Shown here piece after piece: positions 45,256-56,301 of a DNA stretch of 64,000 nucleotides. Under the pieces are notes generated by a model that was given only the letters and a program-made list of their open reading frames with translations, was not told where the DNA came from and did not search any database. Every line of letters begins with the position of its first letter. Position 1 is the first letter of the stretch. The stretch is from Paenibacillus oralis (lineage in GTDB: Bacteria; Bacillota; Bacilli; Paenibacillales; Paenibacillaceae), in contig NZ_RRCN01000001.1 in the NCBI RefSeq assembly GCF_003863965.1, forward strand, positions 623,923 through 687,922, given 5' to 3'. The position numbers and the translations under genes were made by a program.

Positions 45256-47181
45256 ATGCGAGAATACACCATACTGCATATTTTGTACACCAAAAGGCTT
45301 CCGGTCAGGATGAGCGAGTTGATTGCGGAAGTGGGGCTCGGCGAAAGGACGGTTAGGGGAGTCATTCGTTCCCTGGATCGGACGGGAGCCAAACACGGAT
45401 TTGGCATCAAGACCATCCGGAATCAGGGATTCCTGCTTGAAATCGAGGAAGAGAACCGGTTTGCCGCCTATTTGGAGCATGTACGCCGACTTAGGAGCAT
45501 GGTAGATTCGGATAATGCGGCTTCCCGCCAGCAATATATTATTTATTACTTGCTTCAGAGCGATGCCTTTAAGTCCATGGACCAGGTTGCGGAAGAGATG
45601 GGCATCAGCCGCACGACGCTGACTTCCGATTTGAAGGAGGTCGAGCTGAAAATCGCCCCCTTTCAGCTCGAGCTGCTCCGGCGCTCCCATTACGGGGTGA
45701 AAATTGAAGGGGAAGAAAAAAATATCCGCAAAGCTTTTTCGCATTTTATTCTCCAGAATCATCAGGCGATTGAGCAAAACGAGGATTTCAACAAATTCAG
45801 CCGTAAGTTTGACGCGCATAAGGATCAATTGAAAGCATATTTGCTGCAGGTGCTGAAGGAAAAAGAACTGCGGATTTCCGATGTGTTTCTAAACAATATC
45901 GTCACGCATCTGTTTATCCTGCTCTACCGCATCTCCAAAAGTAATTATATTGTCAGCGGACAAGCCATGCTCAAAACGCCCGAACCCCTGTACCGCGATA
46001 TTGCCGAAAAAATAGCGGATTGGGTGGTACAACATTACGAAATGGCGCTTCCGCCCGACGAAATGGACTACCTTGCGCTGCATATTTCGGGCAAAACGAT
46101 TGTGGAGCATATTGGCGAGGACACGAAACAGGAGCTGCAGCAGGGTATCAGCGTTATTTTAAGGCGGCTTGATCAAGAGTTCCTGACGGGCTTCAGCTTG
46201 GATGAAGACCTCCAGCAATCGCTGCTGATGCATATGTTCCCGCTGTTAAACCGATTGTATTACAACCTGCAGCTCGACAATCCGCTGGTGGAAGACGTGT
46301 ACAGCGAATATGCCAACGTGTTTGTCATCTCATTCCGCTTTGCCGAAATTATTGAGGAGCAATACGGATTTAAAATGTCCCGGGATGAGGTCGGCTACGT
46401 CGCCCTGCATTTTGCCACTCATCTGGAGCGCAAAAAGCAGCAAAATCTGGAGCAGTTCAAACGAATCGCGGTCATTTGTTCGACGGGAGCGGGCAGCGCG
46501 CATTTAATCCGGCTGAAACTGGAAGCGGTTTTTCCGAAAGCCTCCGTGATTACGGCCTCAATTTCCGAAATGGAAGACATGCTGAACCGGCCGGTGGATT
46601 TGATTCTGACTACGGTGCCTTTGGCAACCGATTTCAAGGAAAAGCCGGTCATTCATATCAAAAGCCTGCTGGATGACCAGGAAATACAGCGCATTCGCGA
46701 GCTGCTTTCCCTTAGAATCGATCCATCGCGCCCATCCTATAAGCTGAGCGATTTCAAAGATTTATTCCGGCGAGAATTGTTCCATCTGTCCGGTCCCGAA
46801 GATTATATGAAACTGCTGGAGGAGCGCTGCCAAGAAATCGTCGGCAAGCAGTACGCGGCGGAAGACTTCCCCCGCCAGGTTTTACTGCGGGAGCGGAAAT
46901 TTACGACGATTTACAAAAACGGCGTAGCCGGACCCCATCCCATGCGGATGAGCGCAATTAAGGACTGCATTAATGTGACGCTGTTGAAAAAACCGGCCCT
47001 GTTTGAAGACAAACTGGTCCAATGCATTTTTATCATCAATTTGCAGCCCGGCCAGTTGTTTTTGCACAAAGAAATCAGCAAGCTGCTGCTTACACTGATG
47101 GAAAAAGACGATGTGCGCAGCAGAATTTTGGCCGTAACCAGCTTTGAGCAATTTATGAAAGAAATCGAGAATTTTCTATAG
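45256..47181 (+). CDS. PRD-containing PTS-controlled transcriptional activator (LicR/BglG-type)
   Basis: Activator of 641 residues: two HTH regions (HTH_11 about 1-60; Mga-like about 90-150, MDQVAEEMGISRTTLTSDLKEV), PRD1 and PRD2 (about 190-400) with phosphorylatable His, an EIIB-like domain (about 405-490, VICSTGAGSAHLIRLKL with Cys) and a C-terminal EIIA-2-like domain (about 500-640, HP in GPHPM). Phosphorylation by HPr and the cognate EII links activity to sugar supply. AAAGAGGGAA precedes the ATG at 45256. Head of the PTS operon; the RNA-binding CAT domain of true antiterminators is absent. Confidence 0.9.
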   Translation: MREYTILHILYTKRLPVRMSELIAEVGLGERTVRGVIRSLDRTGAKHGFGIKTIRNQGFLLEIEEENRFAAYLEHVRRLRSMVDSDNAASRQQYIIYYLLQSDAFKSMDQVAEEMGISRTTLTSDLKEVELKIAPFQLELLRRSHYGVKIEGEEKNIRKAFSHFILQNHQAIEQNEDFNKFSRKFDAHKDQLKAYLLQVLKEKELRISDVFLNNIVTHLFILLYRISKSNYIVSGQAMLKTPEPLYRDIAEKIADWVVQHYEMALPPDEMDYLALHISGKTIVEHIGEDTKQELQQGISVILRRLDQEFLTGFSLDEDLQQSLLMHMFPLLNRLYYNLQLDNPLVEDVYSEYANVFVISFRFAEIIEEQYGFKMSRDEVGYVALHFATHLERKKQQNLEQFKRIAVICSTGAGSAHLIRLKLEAVFPKASVITASISEMEDMLNRPVDLILTTVPLATDFKEKPVIHIKSLLDDQEIQRIRELLSLRIDPSRPSYKLSDFKDLFRRELFHLSGPEDYMKLLEERCQEIVGKQYAAEDFPRQVLLRERKFTTIYKNGVAGPHPMRMSAIKDCINVTLLKKPALFEDKLVQCIFIINLQPGQLFLHKEISKLLLTLMEKDDVRSRILAVTSFEQFMKEIENFL

Positions 47182-47195
47182 GAGTGGGAAACCAT

Positions 47196-47534
47196 ATGGA
47201 ATTTGAACAAATCGTCATGCAAATTATCGCCAGCAGCGGAGAAGCTAGAAGCTTGTGCCTGAAAGCCGTGCGCATTGCCAGAGAAGGCCGGCTGGAAGAA
47301 GCAGGCGAGCTGTTGAAGCAGGCTAAAGAGCAATTGGGAAAAGCGCACAAAGTGCAAACCGGACTGATCCAAGCTGAAGGACGCGGTGAAAAAACGGAGG
47401 TCACCATTCTGATGATTCACGCCCAGGACCATTTAATGAATGCTTTGACGGTACGGGAATTGATCGTAGAGCTGATTGAGGAGATTCGACAACGCCAGGC
47501 GCTTGAACAGAAATTGAAAGGATTGGTGGACTGA
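47196..47534 (+). CDS. PTS lactose/cellobiose-type IIA component
   Basis: Cytoplasmic phosphocarrier of 112 residues, all-helical trimeric IIA-Lac type. Active-site His is H75 in MIHAQDHLM. ATG at 47196 is preferred over the GTG at 47184 because AGGAGTGGG lies upstream. Starts 14 bases after the activator and two bases before the IIB gene, so operonic. Passes phosphate from HPr to IIB. Confidence 0.92.
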   Translation: MEFEQIVMQIIASSGEARSLCLKAVRIAREGRLEEAGELLKQAKEQLGKAHKVQTGLIQAEGRGEKTEVTILMIHAQDHLMNALTVRELIVELIEEIRQRQALEQKLKGLVD

Positions 47535-47536
47535 AT

Positions 47537-47830
47537 ATGAAGAAGATACTGCTCGTGTGCTCATCGGGAATGTCTACAAGCATGCTGGTCGAGAAGATGA
47601 AGGAGGCTGCGGCTGCCGAAGGAATCGAGGTCTTCATCGATGCTACAGCAGAGAGTGAGATGGAGAAGTTCACGGATATGGATGTTGTACTGCTGGGGCC
47701 GCAAATAGGACATATGGAAGCCGAGATGAAGCGGACTTTTCCGATTCCGGTCATGACGATTAATATGATGGACTATGGCATGATGGACGGCGAGAAGGTG
47801 CTGAAAAGCGCCTTAAGTCTGCTCCATTAA
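47537..47830 (+). CDS. PTS cellobiose-type IIB component
   Basis: Phosphocarrier of 97 residues with phosphocysteine C8 in LLVCSSGMSTSML, full length for the CelA-type family. Starts two bases after the IIA stop. Transfers phosphate from IIA to the sugar during transport by IIC. Confidence 0.93.
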   Translation: MKKILLVCSSGMSTSMLVEKMKEAAAAEGIEVFIDATAESEMEKFTDMDVVLLGPQIGHMEAEMKRTFPIPVMTINMMDYGMMDGEKVLKSALSLLH

Positions 47831-47843
47831 GGGAGGCCCTCTA

Positions 47844-50604
<2,761 letters not shown>

Positions 50605-50643
50605 TACTTTTGCTGAAAATCAGCTTGAAGGCAAAAGCAAGAA

Positions 50644-50685
50644 GGCTGTCCCCCAGTCATCCTTGACGACTGGGGGACAGCCCTT
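50644..50685 (+). terminator. Terminator of PTS operon
   Basis: GGCTGTCCCCCAGTC / GACTGGGGGACAGCC perfect 15-base stem, weak T-run after it. Confidence 0.85.
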
Positions 50686-50736
50686 ATTATTTATACACAG
50701 CCTCAACTCATTAACTTAAACAAACGGGTCTCCCGT

Positions 50737-50910
50737 TTATAAACCTTCCGCATTTTTCACGGCGTGTTCCCAACTGGGGAAATAAAACAAAGCGTTGCGC
50801 ATCAACTCCGGATCATGTTGCTTGACCTGCTTTTTGCTTAGCGAACTGCCTTCCGTTTGCAATTGCTTGATTCTGCGGACAACCTCATCAGCTCCAAGAG
50901 TAGCATCCAT
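50737..50910 (-). CDS. Microprotein with one homing-endonuclease-associated (HNH) repeat
   Basis: Protein of 57 residues almost wholly made of one HNH-repeat-like module: RRIKQLQTEGSSLSKKQVK, then LMRNALFYFPSWEHAVKNAE. The module is normally found in tandem in homing-endonuclease-associated or DNA-binding proteins. GGAAGGAGC seven bases before the ATG at 50910 supports this short form over the longer open frame reaching 51228. Divergent from the Uma2 gene. It may bind DNA; alone, without an endonuclease domain, its role is unclear. Confidence 0.6.
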   Translation of the reverse strand: MDATLGADEVVRRIKQLQTEGSSLSKKQVKQHDPELMRNALFYFPSWEHAVKNAEGL

Positions 50911-51022
50911 TAGCTTTGCTCCTTCCGTATAGAGTTGCTCTCTATTATTGCTAATATTTTCCGGAATATACCTGCAGCCGAGAAATGTCGCCGATCCTTC
51001 AAACGCCGGGCCAAGGGCTGTA

Positions 51023-51031
51023 TGGTATAAT
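51023..51031 (+). promoter_or_regulatory. Extended -10 promoter for Uma2 gene
   Basis: TGG plus perfect TATAAT 30 bases before the start codon; -35 not recognisable. Confidence 0.55.
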
Positions 51032-51060
51032 TTAAACAGATCGTTCTTAAGGGGGACCCT

Positions 51061-51654
51061 ATGAAAGCCCGAGATGATAAGCAAAAACCTATCATTAAAG
51101 AGCAGCCTGCCACCTACGACGATTATGCCCGGCTGCCCGACGACGGTAAGCGCTACGAATTGGCGGACGGTGTGTTGGAGTTGATGACACCAGCGCCGAC
51201 GCCCAAACACCAGGTGATAAGCAACCAAATTCAGAATTTACTAACCAATAGTTGTCAAACAGAGTATGTTATTTTCGCCTCGCCCATCGATCTCATTTTG
51301 TCCCAAACGGAGGTCCGCCAGCCTGATCTGGTTATGGTGCACCGCAGCAGGATCGAGATCATCACCCGCCGGGGAATCGAAGGGATACCCGATCTGGTCG
51401 CGGAAATCCTCTCGCCTCATTCCGTCAAACGGGACAAGCAAAGCAAGCTGAAAGTGTACGCCACCTATCAAATTCCGGAGTATTGGATCATCGACCCGGC
51501 CCACGAGTCGCTGGAGCAGTATGTGCTGAAGGACGGCAAATACGAGCTGCTGGAAGTGTTTGACCGCGAGGAGACGGTCCGGTCGGAGCGCCTTCCCTGC
51601 GTCTCATTTACGATGGGACAGGTCGCCGACGCGGCCGCGGGGCTGCCGGGTTGA
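51061..51654 (+). CDS. Uma2-family (DUF820) PD-(D/E)XK endonuclease-like protein
   Basis: Protein of 197 residues with the restriction-endonuclease-like fold of the Uma2 family. YDDYARLPDDGKRYELADGVLELM opens the domain; the active-site pattern is QPDLVMV, LVAEILSPHS and a following Lys in KLKVYATYQIPEYWIID. AAGGGGGA precedes the ATG. Family members are abundant in cyanobacteria and some Firmicutes, with role unproven. Followed by a strong terminator. Confidence 0.88.
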   Translation: MKARDDKQKPIIKEQPATYDDYARLPDDGKRYELADGVLELMTPAPTPKHQVISNQIQNLLTNSCQTEYVIFASPIDLILSQTEVRQPDLVMVHRSRIEIITRRGIEGIPDLVAEILSPHSVKRDKQSKLKVYATYQIPEYWIIDPAHESLEQYVLKDGKYELLEVFDREETVRSERLPCVSFTMGQVADAAAGLPG

Positions 51655-51669
51655 AGAGAAGATCGATAA

Positions 51670-51721
51670 AGCGGCGGCACCGGATGGCATATAGGCCGTC
51701 TGGCGCCGCTGCCTTTTTTTT
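51670..51721 (+). terminator. Terminator of Uma2 gene
   Basis: GCGGCGGCACCGGATGGC paired imperfectly with GCCGTCTGGCGCCGCTGCC, followed by eight T. Confidence 0.9.
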
Positions 51722-51759
51722 AGATATCAGAAAGATACATTTCTAACCACGAAACTACT

Positions 51760-51944
51760 CTAACGGTTGCCACAACCGCTATTTGTTCCAAAAACGTTGA
51801 TTTCAAATTCTAACGGTTGCCATGGCGCTTATTTCGCTTAACCCCGGCTATTTTTACCTGGATTAAGGCAAATAACGGCGCCTGCAACCGTTAGAATTTA
51901 GAAAAGGTCATTTTTCGTAAAATAGCCGCTGCTACAACCGTTAG
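51760..51944. repeat. Intergenic tetrad repeat, family C
   Basis: CTAACGGTTGCC...CGCTATTT at 51760 and 51810, then inverted AAATAACGG...CAACCGTTAG at 51870 and AAATAGCCG...CAACCGTTAG at 51920. Unit starts are exactly 50, 60 and 50 bp apart, identical to family D. Units of C and D share the CTAACGG start and CTATTT end but differ between. Lies between Uma2 and the protease. Confidence 0.88.
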
Positions 51945-52143
51945 ATTTCCAAAGGGCGATAGTATCGCTCGAAAAGCCTGCCAAAAGTTAAAAGCCCCGG
52001 GATTGCCGTCTCCGGCCTTCTGCAAACTAGCCCACCCAAAATTCCCATAGCCAGCTCTATCTTTCCGAAAACGGAATGAACGAAGAAACAACTTATGATG
52101 CGTACAGAATCTGCCAATGAAAATTGCCGCTACTCGGACCAAT

Positions 52144-52161
52144 TTATTGGATATTTCCAAT
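52144..52161. repeat. Single family B unit
   Basis: TTATTGGATATTTCCAAT matches one inverted family B unit; no partner units nearby, so a remnant or a chance match. The rest of the gap to 52309 is AT-rich and holds the protease promoter; no further gene seen. Confidence 0.45.
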
Positions 52162-52309
52162 CAGCGTCCAGGAATTCAGAGTTGCTTTGGCGATTAGTGC
52201 GCAGTTAATAGTATCATTTTACCATTTTTAGAAATTTTATGGTTTCAACTGCGAATTTGTGGTTAAATATTAATATAATTCCATATTTTAATAGAAAGGC
52301 GTGATCGTC

Positions 52310-54343
52310 ATGGCATTCGTATCCTGCTCTGAAGATGCTAATCGTATCAGCGGATTATGGGAATTGGACCATGCGGAGGACCTGTTCAGGGACAAGCTGC
52401 TGAATCGGGCCGAAACGGCCGCCGATGCCGTTCAGGAAACGCTGCGGCTCGATGTGGACGGCCCCTATCCGCAAATGGCGGTAAGTGGCGCCTGGAAACA
52501 CCCTCAATTGTACATCCATTGGACCGCTAAGTTAGCCGCGCTTGGCCCGTCTGCCTGGGAAGGGCAAATCTTTTTCAAAGACGGGGATACTTCGCAGTTT
52601 CCGTACACGACCGTCAACATCGCACTGGAGGCAGCACCCTCCAACCTCTTAAAAGTGATTTTTTCCAACGGCAGTTCTTTTACGCATACTTCGTATTACC
52701 GCTGGACTTCTCCCTATTTCCATCCCGTTCAGTTCGAATTTGACAGTGAAGCCGGAGTAACTCCCGTTCTGGCTATCGACACGCATGCGCATCCCAATCA
52801 TCCCGCCACTCTACCGAACGAACAGCTAACGATTGAAAATGTATTCCGCCGCGCCGGCTTCGACGTAAGTATCTCCGAGGGCGCAAACTCGATCCCGACC
52901 TCCGAAGCGGGGCTGGATGTGCGCTGGAGCGACGCGGAGATGCATGACGCCATGCAAAGGCATTGGTCGCAATTTGCCAATGTGCCGAAATGGGCGCTAT
53001 GGGTATTTTTCGCTTCCCTGTATGAAGAAGGGCCTTCCGTGGGCGGAATTATGTTCGACAGCATCGGCCCGCAGCACCGCCAGGGAACAGCGCTTTTCAA
53101 TCGATCGTTCATCAGCGTCCCCGCAGAAGGCGAAAGCCATCCGAAGGCGTGGGTGGAACGCATGAAGTTTTGGACCGCCTGCCATGAGATGGGACACGGG
53201 TTTAATCTCGCCCATTCCTGGCAAAAAGCGCTTGGCGAGCCGTGGATTCCTTTACGAAACGAAGGAGAAGCGCGCAGCTTCATGAACTATCCTTACAGCG
53301 TACGGGGGGGCGAAACCGCCTTTTTCGCCAACTTTGAATACCGGTTCTCCGATAACGAGCTGCTGTTCATGCGCCATGCTCCGGAGAGTTTCGTGCAAAT
53401 GGGCAACGCTGAATGGTTCGACCACCACGGTTTCGAGCAACACCGCCTGCTGGCCAAGCCGGCCTTCGAGCTGCTGCTCCGGGCCAATCGCGAAACCTTA
53501 CGCTTTGAATTTATGGAGCCCGTCGTGCTGGAGCTCAAATTGACCAACCGGACTTCCGAACCGCAAATCATAGACCGGCGGATATTGGCCGATCTGGACA
53601 ACATGACTATCATCGTGAAAAAACAAGGGAAAACCGCGCGCAAAATATCGCCGTTCGTCCACTATATTCATAAGCCGGAGCATGAAGTGCTGGCCCCGGG
53701 GCAATCGGTATATAACTCGTTATTTATCGCGGTGGGGAAAAACGGCTGGGAGGTGTCCGAGCCCGGAGATTATACAGTTCAGGTGGCGCTGCATTTCAAA
53801 CACGAGGACATCGTGTCCAATCCGCTTACAATTCGCGTGGAGCCGCCCATGGACCGGACGGAGGAATTTTTGGCGCAGGATTTCTTTACGGAAGCTACGG
53901 CCAAAACCCTTTATTTTGACGGCACAAAATATGCGGAGAGCAGCAACGGCGTGCTGGAGGCGATTGCGGAGCGGCTGCCCCACCGCAAAGTGGCCGTACA
54001 TGCGCAGGTGGCGTTGGCCATGCCAATGACCAAGCCTTATAAGCTGCTGGGCCAAGACGGGCGGATTCACATCATTCCTCCCGCGGTCGAAGAAGCCCGC
54101 AAAACGCTGGCCCCCAGCTTGCTGGAGAACAGCCATCTTGCCGCAGGTACGCTCGGGCATATCGATTACCGGCATTATATGGACCGTCTCTCCGAATCCG
54201 TCGCCACCCGGGCCGGCGATCCCGAAGCCGCCGCCGAAATCCAAGGCAAGCTGCTGCAAGCTCTGGCGGATCGCCAGGTGCGGCAAGATGTGCTGGCTGA
54301 CATCAAGGATAAGGAAGAAGATTACCGGAGCATGCGCGCTTAG
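52310..54343 (+). CDS. Large cytoplasmic metzincin-like zinc metalloprotease
   Basis: Protein of 677 residues with no signal peptide or membrane helix. Zinc site HEMGHGFNLAH (H292, E293, H296, H302) fits HExxHxxxxxH, with Asn where metzincins usually have Gly, and a Met-turn candidate SFMNYPY (M325) follows at suitable distance. N-terminal 160 residues are beta-rich; the part after about residue 385 contains Ig-like strands (LELKLTNRTSEPQIID, GDYTVQVALHF) and a charged helical C-terminus. ATG at 52310 is used because AAAGG lies ten bases upstream. I do not recognise the family; substrate unknown. The lack of export for a metzincin is unusual. Confidence 0.65.
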   Translation: MAFVSCSEDANRISGLWELDHAEDLFRDKLLNRAETAADAVQETLRLDVDGPYPQMAVSGAWKHPQLYIHWTAKLAALGPSAWEGQIFFKDGDTSQFPYTTVNIALEAAPSNLLKVIFSNGSSFTHTSYYRWTSPYFHPVQFEFDSEAGVTPVLAIDTHAHPNHPATLPNEQLTIENVFRRAGFDVSISEGANSIPTSEAGLDVRWSDAEMHDAMQRHWSQFANVPKWALWVFFASLYEEGPSVGGIMFDSIGPQHRQGTALFNRSFISVPAEGESHPKAWVERMKFWTACHEMGHGFNLAHSWQKALGEPWIPLRNEGEARSFMNYPYSVRGGETAFFANFEYRFSDNELLFMRHAPESFVQMGNAEWFDHHGFEQHRLLAKPAFELLLRANRETLRFEFMEPVVLELKLTNRTSEPQIIDRRILADLDNMTIIVKKQGKTARKISPFVHYIHKPEHEVLAPGQSVYNSLFIAVGKNGWEVSEPGDYTVQVALHFKHEDIVSNPLTIRVEPPMDRTEEFLAQDFFTEATAKTLYFDGTKYAESSNGVLEAIAERLPHRKVAVHAQVALAMPMTKPYKLLGQDGRIHIIPPAVEEARKTLAPSLLENSHLAAGTLGHIDYRHYMDRLSESVATRAGDPEAAAEIQGKLLQALADRQVRQDVLADIKDKEEDYRSMRA

Positions 54344-54390
54344 GGAGAAAAAATGGCAAACGTTGAGACTGTTGAAAAGCTTAAGCGGAA

Positions 54391-54589
54391 ACATAAGGAC
54401 AAAAAATGTCGCTAATTCGACGGGATCACCCATTTTGAGAGCAATAAAGGAAATTTATGTCGCTATTTTCTTGAATCACAGGGTGATGGCCGACTTTTGC
54501 CCCGCTCCTTGGAAAATAAGGACATATAATTCCGCTAATGGGGATAAACATGTTCAATTCCGGAAAATAAGACCATAAAGTTCCGCTAT
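54391..54589. repeat. Intergenic repeat, family E, copy 3
   Basis: Four units in one orientation: ACATAAGGACAAAAAATGTC at 54391, CAATAAAGGAAATTTATGTC at 54442, AAATAAGGACATATAATTCC at 54514 and AAATAAGACCATAAAGTTCC at 54565, each ending CGCTA. Spacings about 51, 72 and 51 bp. Confidence 0.7.
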
Positions 54590-54634
54590 TATTTATTAGG
54601 AGGTACCTGCCCCGCAGATAATATGTGACGCCCC

Positions 54635-54676
54635 GGCCCTCCCGTTTTCCTGACGGAAACTGCGGAGGGCCTTTTT
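54635..54676 (+). terminator. Intrinsic terminator after the protease region
   Basis: GGCCCTCC ... GGAGGGCC with inner TTTTCC/GGAAA pairing, followed by TTTTT. Confidence 0.85.
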
Positions 54677-54686
54677 GCATGATTTT

Positions 54687-55367
54687 TTAACCGATCCAGC
54701 CTTTGATCAAAAACCAGACGACCGGAACGAGCAGCGATGGCAGCATGTTCAGCGTTTTGCTTTCTTTGATTTTAAGAATGGACAGCCCCGAGCTGGCGAT
54801 CAGGACCCCGCCCACGATCGAAACTTCCGTCAGCAGGTCGGCCGTCAGGAAAGGGGCCAAATAATCGGCGCTCATGTAAATGGCGCCCTGCCAAAGAAAC
54901 AATACCACCGCCGTCAAAATAATCCCGATGCCATAAGAAGAAGCCAATACCATCGAGGTGACCAGATCGAGGGTAGCGTTCATGAACAGATAGGTGTGGT
55001 CGCCGCGGATGGCGCTTTCGATCGGCCCCAAAATCGACAGCGTCCCGATGCAAAAGAGCAAAATCCCCGTGGATAGCCCTTGCCCCAAATTCGAGGTCGA
55101 AAAGCGGCCGACCAGCTTTTGAAACCTGCCGTCGATATCCAGCGCCGTACCGATCAGGCTGCCGACGGCCAAGCTGATGATAAACAAGACTGGGAACGCG
55201 CTGTTCTTCATGTTGGTGACCACGGCATTGATGCCGAGTACGGTCGCGGCAAAACCGATGGCCGTAAACAGCGCGGCCTGGTATTTTTCGTTTAAACCTT
55301 TTTTAAAAATGCTGCCGATAAGGCTTCCGGCGATAATCGCCCCTACGTTTACGAGTGTACCGATCAT
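54687..55367 (-). CDS. DUF554 membrane protein (YqgA-like)
   Basis: Integral membrane protein of 226 residues with about seven hydrophobic segments. MIGTLVNVGAIIAGSLIG at the start and the repeated pattern LFCIGTLSILGPIESAIRGD are hallmarks of DUF554, possible transporters of unknown substrate. Monocistronic. No strong ribosome site is visible (CCAGAAATTC before the ATG), the one oddity. Confidence 0.85.
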   Translation of the reverse strand: MIGTLVNVGAIIAGSLIGSIFKKGLNEKYQAALFTAIGFAATVLGINAVVTNMKNSAFPVLFIISLAVGSLIGTALDIDGRFQKLVGRFSTSNLGQGLSTGILLFCIGTLSILGPIESAIRGDHTYLFMNATLDLVTSMVLASSYGIGIILTAVVLFLWQGAIYMSADYLAPFLTADLLTEVSIVGGVLIASSGLSILKIKESKTLNMLPSLLVPVVWFLIKGWIG

Positions 55368-55550
55368 ATGAATTTCTGGCTCCTATCCGCGGGTATGTCA
55401 TAATCCTAGTCCATGATAACGCATTGCAGGCGGTTTATAAACCCGAACTTAGCTTTCCTCCAGGGTGCGGCCACTCCGAAGAACGGGGTTGACTTTGGCC
55501 GGAACCCCCGATGGTCCATAAAGGCGCATTTCTTCCCCGAAAAGACGAAA

Positions 55551-55576
55551 AATCACAGGCAAGCATGCCTGTGATT
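55551..55576 (-). terminator. Terminator of DUF805 gene
   Basis: AATCACAGGC / GCCTGTGATT perfect stem followed by UUUUC on the minus strand, 39 bases after the stop. Confidence 0.85.
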
Positions 55577-55614
55577 CCTTCGTTTAGCGTGGGCAAAAAC
55601 ATTGTTAAATTATA

Positions 55615-55995
55615 TTATTTTGCGAATGTGTTATGTACTGGATCGAAAGCTTTCGGATTCGGTCCGTATTGGTTATCGCCCTGCTCGCTGTCAAGGCAAT
55701 AAAATACGAGTAAAATAATGCCTCCGACAAAAGGAATCAATCCGAGCAAAATCATCCATCCGCTTTTTCCGATATCATGCAGTCTGCGAACCCCAACCGC
55801 CAAGGAAGGCAGCAGGACCACCAAACCATAGATGTAACCCAGCACAGTGCCTACGGTGACATCAATGAGCCCCCCCAAGAACCCAAGAACGAATGAAATG
55901 ATCACGTTGAACAGAGCAAACATCCAAAATTCTGTGCGCCGCGCTCTCCCTTGAAATCCTACGTAGTTTTTCATTACCTTCAAATACCATTGCAT
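55615..55995 (-). CDS. DUF805 membrane protein
   Basis: Small inner-membrane protein of 126 residues with three to four hydrophobic segments. The N-terminal YVGFQGRARRTEFW and VRRLHDIGKSGW motifs define DUF805 (YhaH/YhaI-like), function unknown. ATG at 55995 follows GAGGTGG; the GTG at 56007 overlaps the ribosome site. Divergent from the LysR gene. Confidence 0.85.
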   Translation of the reverse strand: MQWYLKVMKNYVGFQGRARRTEFWMFALFNVIISFVLGFLGGLIDVTVGTVLGYIYGLVVLLPSLAVGVRRLHDIGKSGWMILLGLIPFVGGIILLVFYCLDSEQGDNQYGPNPKAFDPVHNTFAK

Positions 55996-56102
55996 GTAAA
56001 ACTCCACCTCTTCTTAAATTGATCTTTAGCCTTTGCCCTCCTGCTTTAGAATATATCGGATTTCTTTCAGAATTATTAATAAAATTCTTCTTAATTCAGC
56101 AA

Positions 56103-56139
56103 AAAAGTCCTGGTGTCTCCATCTGATACCGGGACTTTT
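56103..56139. terminator. Terminator-like hairpin between DUF805 and LysR genes
   Basis: AAAAGTCC(T/C)GGT / ACC(G/A)GGACTTTT imperfect stem, about 110 bases upstream of the DUF805 start. No gene reads into it from the right, so it may be a leader structure or end a short RNA. Confidence 0.4.
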
Positions 56140-56301
56140 ATAGTTCCTTAGCACCATTCCCCTTGTTTTCCCTCATGACATGCCCTCCCGCACTTATCAA
56201 ACATATTTTTTGCTGCTATGATTATATACGGCAAATATAGATAAATAAAATCAATGTTTATGATGATTTGCATTTATTTTTTTCATATTAAAGGAGCGAC
56301 C

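Noticed and set aside
43371..45416. Kinase starting at 45416 (681 residues)
   Set aside because: The extra 110 residues overlap the divergent PRD activator gene and lack any kinase-like sequence; MKKYIPFTYKML at 45086 is the typical start.
50737..51228. 163-residue minus-strand protein
   Set aside because: Its first half overlaps the Uma2 gene antisense and looks random; the ribosome site supports only the last 57 residues.
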